The translations under genes and the position numbers were made by a program. From assembly GCF_030758345.1 (NCBI RefSeq), contig NZ_JAVAMO010000014.1, positions 1-64,000 of the forward strand: DNA of 64,000 nucleotides. Reading direction: 5' to 3'. This DNA is from Ruegeria discodermiae. GTDB lineage: Bacteria; Pseudomonadota; Alphaproteobacteria; Rhodobacterales; Rhodobacteraceae. The notes beneath the pieces are model-generated. The model did no database searches, had not been told where the DNA came from, and saw only the letters and a program-made list of their open reading frames with translations. Positions 62,962 to 64,000 of this stretch are shown here, one piece after another. How positions within the stretch are numbered: the first letter of the stretch is position 1; the number at the start of each line of letters is the position of its first letter.

Positions 62962-63579
62962 TTAGTTTGGTTTTGGAGCGAACAAGAGCTTCAGGTATGT
63001 TCGAAACAGCATGATTTGCTCGGAGGCATTGTTGTGCTCTCGAAGCGCGCGTTGAAGTACCAAGCCGCCCTCGACCACCCCGGAGACCATATCGCCCAAG
63101 GCATCCATATTGACTGGCTCTCTGGGTTCATATTTGGCTGCGATTTCTTCGAACATCCCCCGGAAGCGTTTGCGCCACCCCAATATGGCTTGGCGGTTCA
63201 ACTCTCGCACCCCCTCATCGAAGAGCCTGTCCTGATAGGCCGTGGACGCAATCACGCACCCTGGGTGACCCTGGGGCATCTCCTCAAGCATTTCGGCCAG
63301 CAACTTCAAGCCGATCAGCATGCAGTGTAGCGGATCATCGTTCAGTTCGCGCGCGCGCGCAAATAGATCGTCATAAAGCACGTCTTCGGTTTCGATATAG
63401 CGCTCGAGCATTGCCCGGGCCAAAGCGTTCTTGTCTTTGAAGTGGTAAAAGAAGCCGCCACGCGAAATTTCCGCGCCTGCAACGATCTCTTCGATCGAGG
63501 TGGCCTCAAACCCTTTGTCCAGAACAGCCGCCTCGGCAATATCGAGAATCCGGCCACGCGTGTCGACTTTTTGCTCCAA
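62962..63579 (-). CDS. TetR-family transcriptional regulator
   Basis: A 205-aa regulator with the N-terminal HTH TRGRILDIAEAAVLDKGFEA, TSIEEIVAGAEISRGGFFYH then FKDKNALARAML and a helical ligand domain. It is divergent from the homocysteine S-methyltransferase-type gene at 63767. The 290-base gap to the serine hydrolase (62675-62961) holds no feature I can support. Confidence 0.92.
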   Translation of the reverse strand: MEQKVDTRGRILDIAEAAVLDKGFEATSIEEIVAGAEISRGGFFYHFKDKNALARAMLERYIETEDVLYDDLFARARELNDDPLHCMLIGLKLLAEMLEEMPQGHPGCVIASTAYQDRLFDEGVRELNRQAILGWRKRFRGMFEEIAAKYEPREPVNMDALGDMVSGVVEGGLVLQRALREHNNASEQIMLFRTYLKLLFAPKPN

Positions 63580-63592
63580 TGTCGGCCTCCCC

Positions 63593-63609
63593 CTGTACCA
63601 CGAGTACAG
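63593..63609. promoter_or_regulatory. Inverted repeat, probable TetR operator
   Basis: CTGTAC (63593-63598) and GTACAG (63604-63609) form a perfect 6-bp dyad with a 5-base spacer, 14 bases before the TetR start codon. The site is well placed for autoregulation and for control of the divergent gene. Confidence 0.5.
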
Positions 63610-63766
63610 TTGACCTTGTCCTGGCGAAAGGTGGGGTCAGTCTGCTTCGGGTTACCCCCTGAAATTACAGCAAAAAGACAAACTAAACAACCGGACTACG
63701 CGGCAACTATCTGTCGCGCGAAAGTTCGGGGTATCCCCTTGTCATCAACGAACAAGGACAGCTTTG

Positions 63767-64000
63767 ATGCGTATTCAAAAACTAAAGGAGACCCGCCGTT
63801 TCTTCCTCTCTGACGGAGGACTGGAGACATTCCTGATCTTTGACAAGGGCTACGATCTGCCCTGCTTTTCGGCGGCAGTTCTGCTGAACACCGATCAAGG
63901 CCGAGCTGATCTACGCGCGTATTACCAACGCTTTATCGATATCGCGAAGGCGTCTGGTCGTGGTTTTATCCTAGATGCACCAACATGGCGCGCCGGCACG
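63767..64000 (+). CDS. Homocysteine S-methyltransferase family protein, cut by window edge
   Basis: ATG 63767 (AAGGA 8 bases upstream) begins MRIQKLKETRRFFLSDGGLE then TFLIFDKGYDLPCFSAAVLL and ADLRAYYQRFIDIAKASGRG, FILDAPTWR. This is the N-terminal part of the betaine/S-methylmethionine:homocysteine methyltransferase barrel (DGGLET motif). The Zn-binding Cys residues lie beyond the window. It may use a methylated sulfur or nitrogen donor. It is controlled probably by the divergent TetR. Confidence 0.87.
   Translation, partial: MRIQKLKETRRFFLSDGGLETFLIFDKGYDLPCFSAAVLLNTDQGRADLRAYYQRFIDIAKASGRGFILDAPTWRAGT

Noticed and set aside
1-64000. tRNA, rRNA and prophage genes
   Set aside because: No tRNA T-loop pattern, ribosomal RNA sequence or phage structural gene was recognised on either strand.

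Overview
The window looks like chromosomal DNA of a marine Rhodobacteraceae (Roseobacter-group) alphaproteobacterium. This is inferred from the gene families rather than from a marker gene: a DmdA-like demethylase, sugar ABC operons with LacI regulators, many LysR regulators, an RTX protein, an AGCS symporter, DUF2218 and DUF2934 proteins, and IS6, IS5, IS21 and IS200 remnants. No rRNA, tRNA, CRISPR array, prophage or replication origin was seen.

Layout. 1-5 kb (minus strand): secreted proteins, a di-haem cytochrome c peroxidase-like protein, a truncated hydrolase ending in an RTX repeat, and an RTX protein broken by a frameshift. 5.4-11.2 kb: two LysR regulators, a Cys-nucleophile alpha/beta hydrolase, a secreted propeller protein, and a RidA-like/MFS pair. 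11.6-16.5 kb: an OmpR/histidine-kinase pair beside secreted Gly-rich proteins (PepSY plus Gly/Asn tail, Gly/Lys plus coiled coil), a 61-aa protein with its own terminator, and a small basic secreted protein. 16.6-18 kb: transposon debris. 18.1-25.4 kb: a complete sugar locus (LacI; ABC binding protein, two permeases and ATPase; MGH1-type glycosidase; lyxose/mannose isomerase), read here as import and breakdown of a mannoside, possibly mannosylglycerate. 25.6-30.2 kb: MarR gene divergent from an operon of a PanB paralogue, a Rieske oxygenase, a DmdA-like THF-dependent demethylase and a CitE-like lyase. This is the strongest candidate here for an undescribed catabolic system. 30.4-36.2 kb: a LysR gene divergent from a run of small stress-type proteins (DUF2218, SnoaL pseudogene, NTF2-like, luciferase-like, cytochrome b-like, PepSY), then an alanine/glycine:cation symporter.

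36.3-44.8 kb is a scarred accessory region: IstB, IS6 and IS5 remnants, a 59-bp repeat, a VOC pseudogene, a 407-aa orphan protein and a polyphosphate kinase whose C-terminus meets IS5. It also holds a LysR/monooxygenase/zinc-less dehydrogenase set. 44.8-56.6 kb: a second sugar system (AldA-like dehydrogenase, YtfQ-type binding protein, ATPase, two permeases, enolase-superfamily dehydratase, Zn-dehydrogenase and SDR on the minus strand; LacI and a GMC oxidoreductase on the plus strand), with a cluster of TAATATTA operators between the divergent arms. 56.6-64 kb: more IS6 remnants around a P-loop kinase, LysR and methyltransferase, two orphan ORFs, a serine hydrolase, and a TetR gene divergent from a homocysteine S-methyltransferase gene that runs off the window.

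Four genes carry clear disabling changes (RTX, SnoaL, VOC, IS200 tnpA), and several intergenic stretches are decayed sequence.
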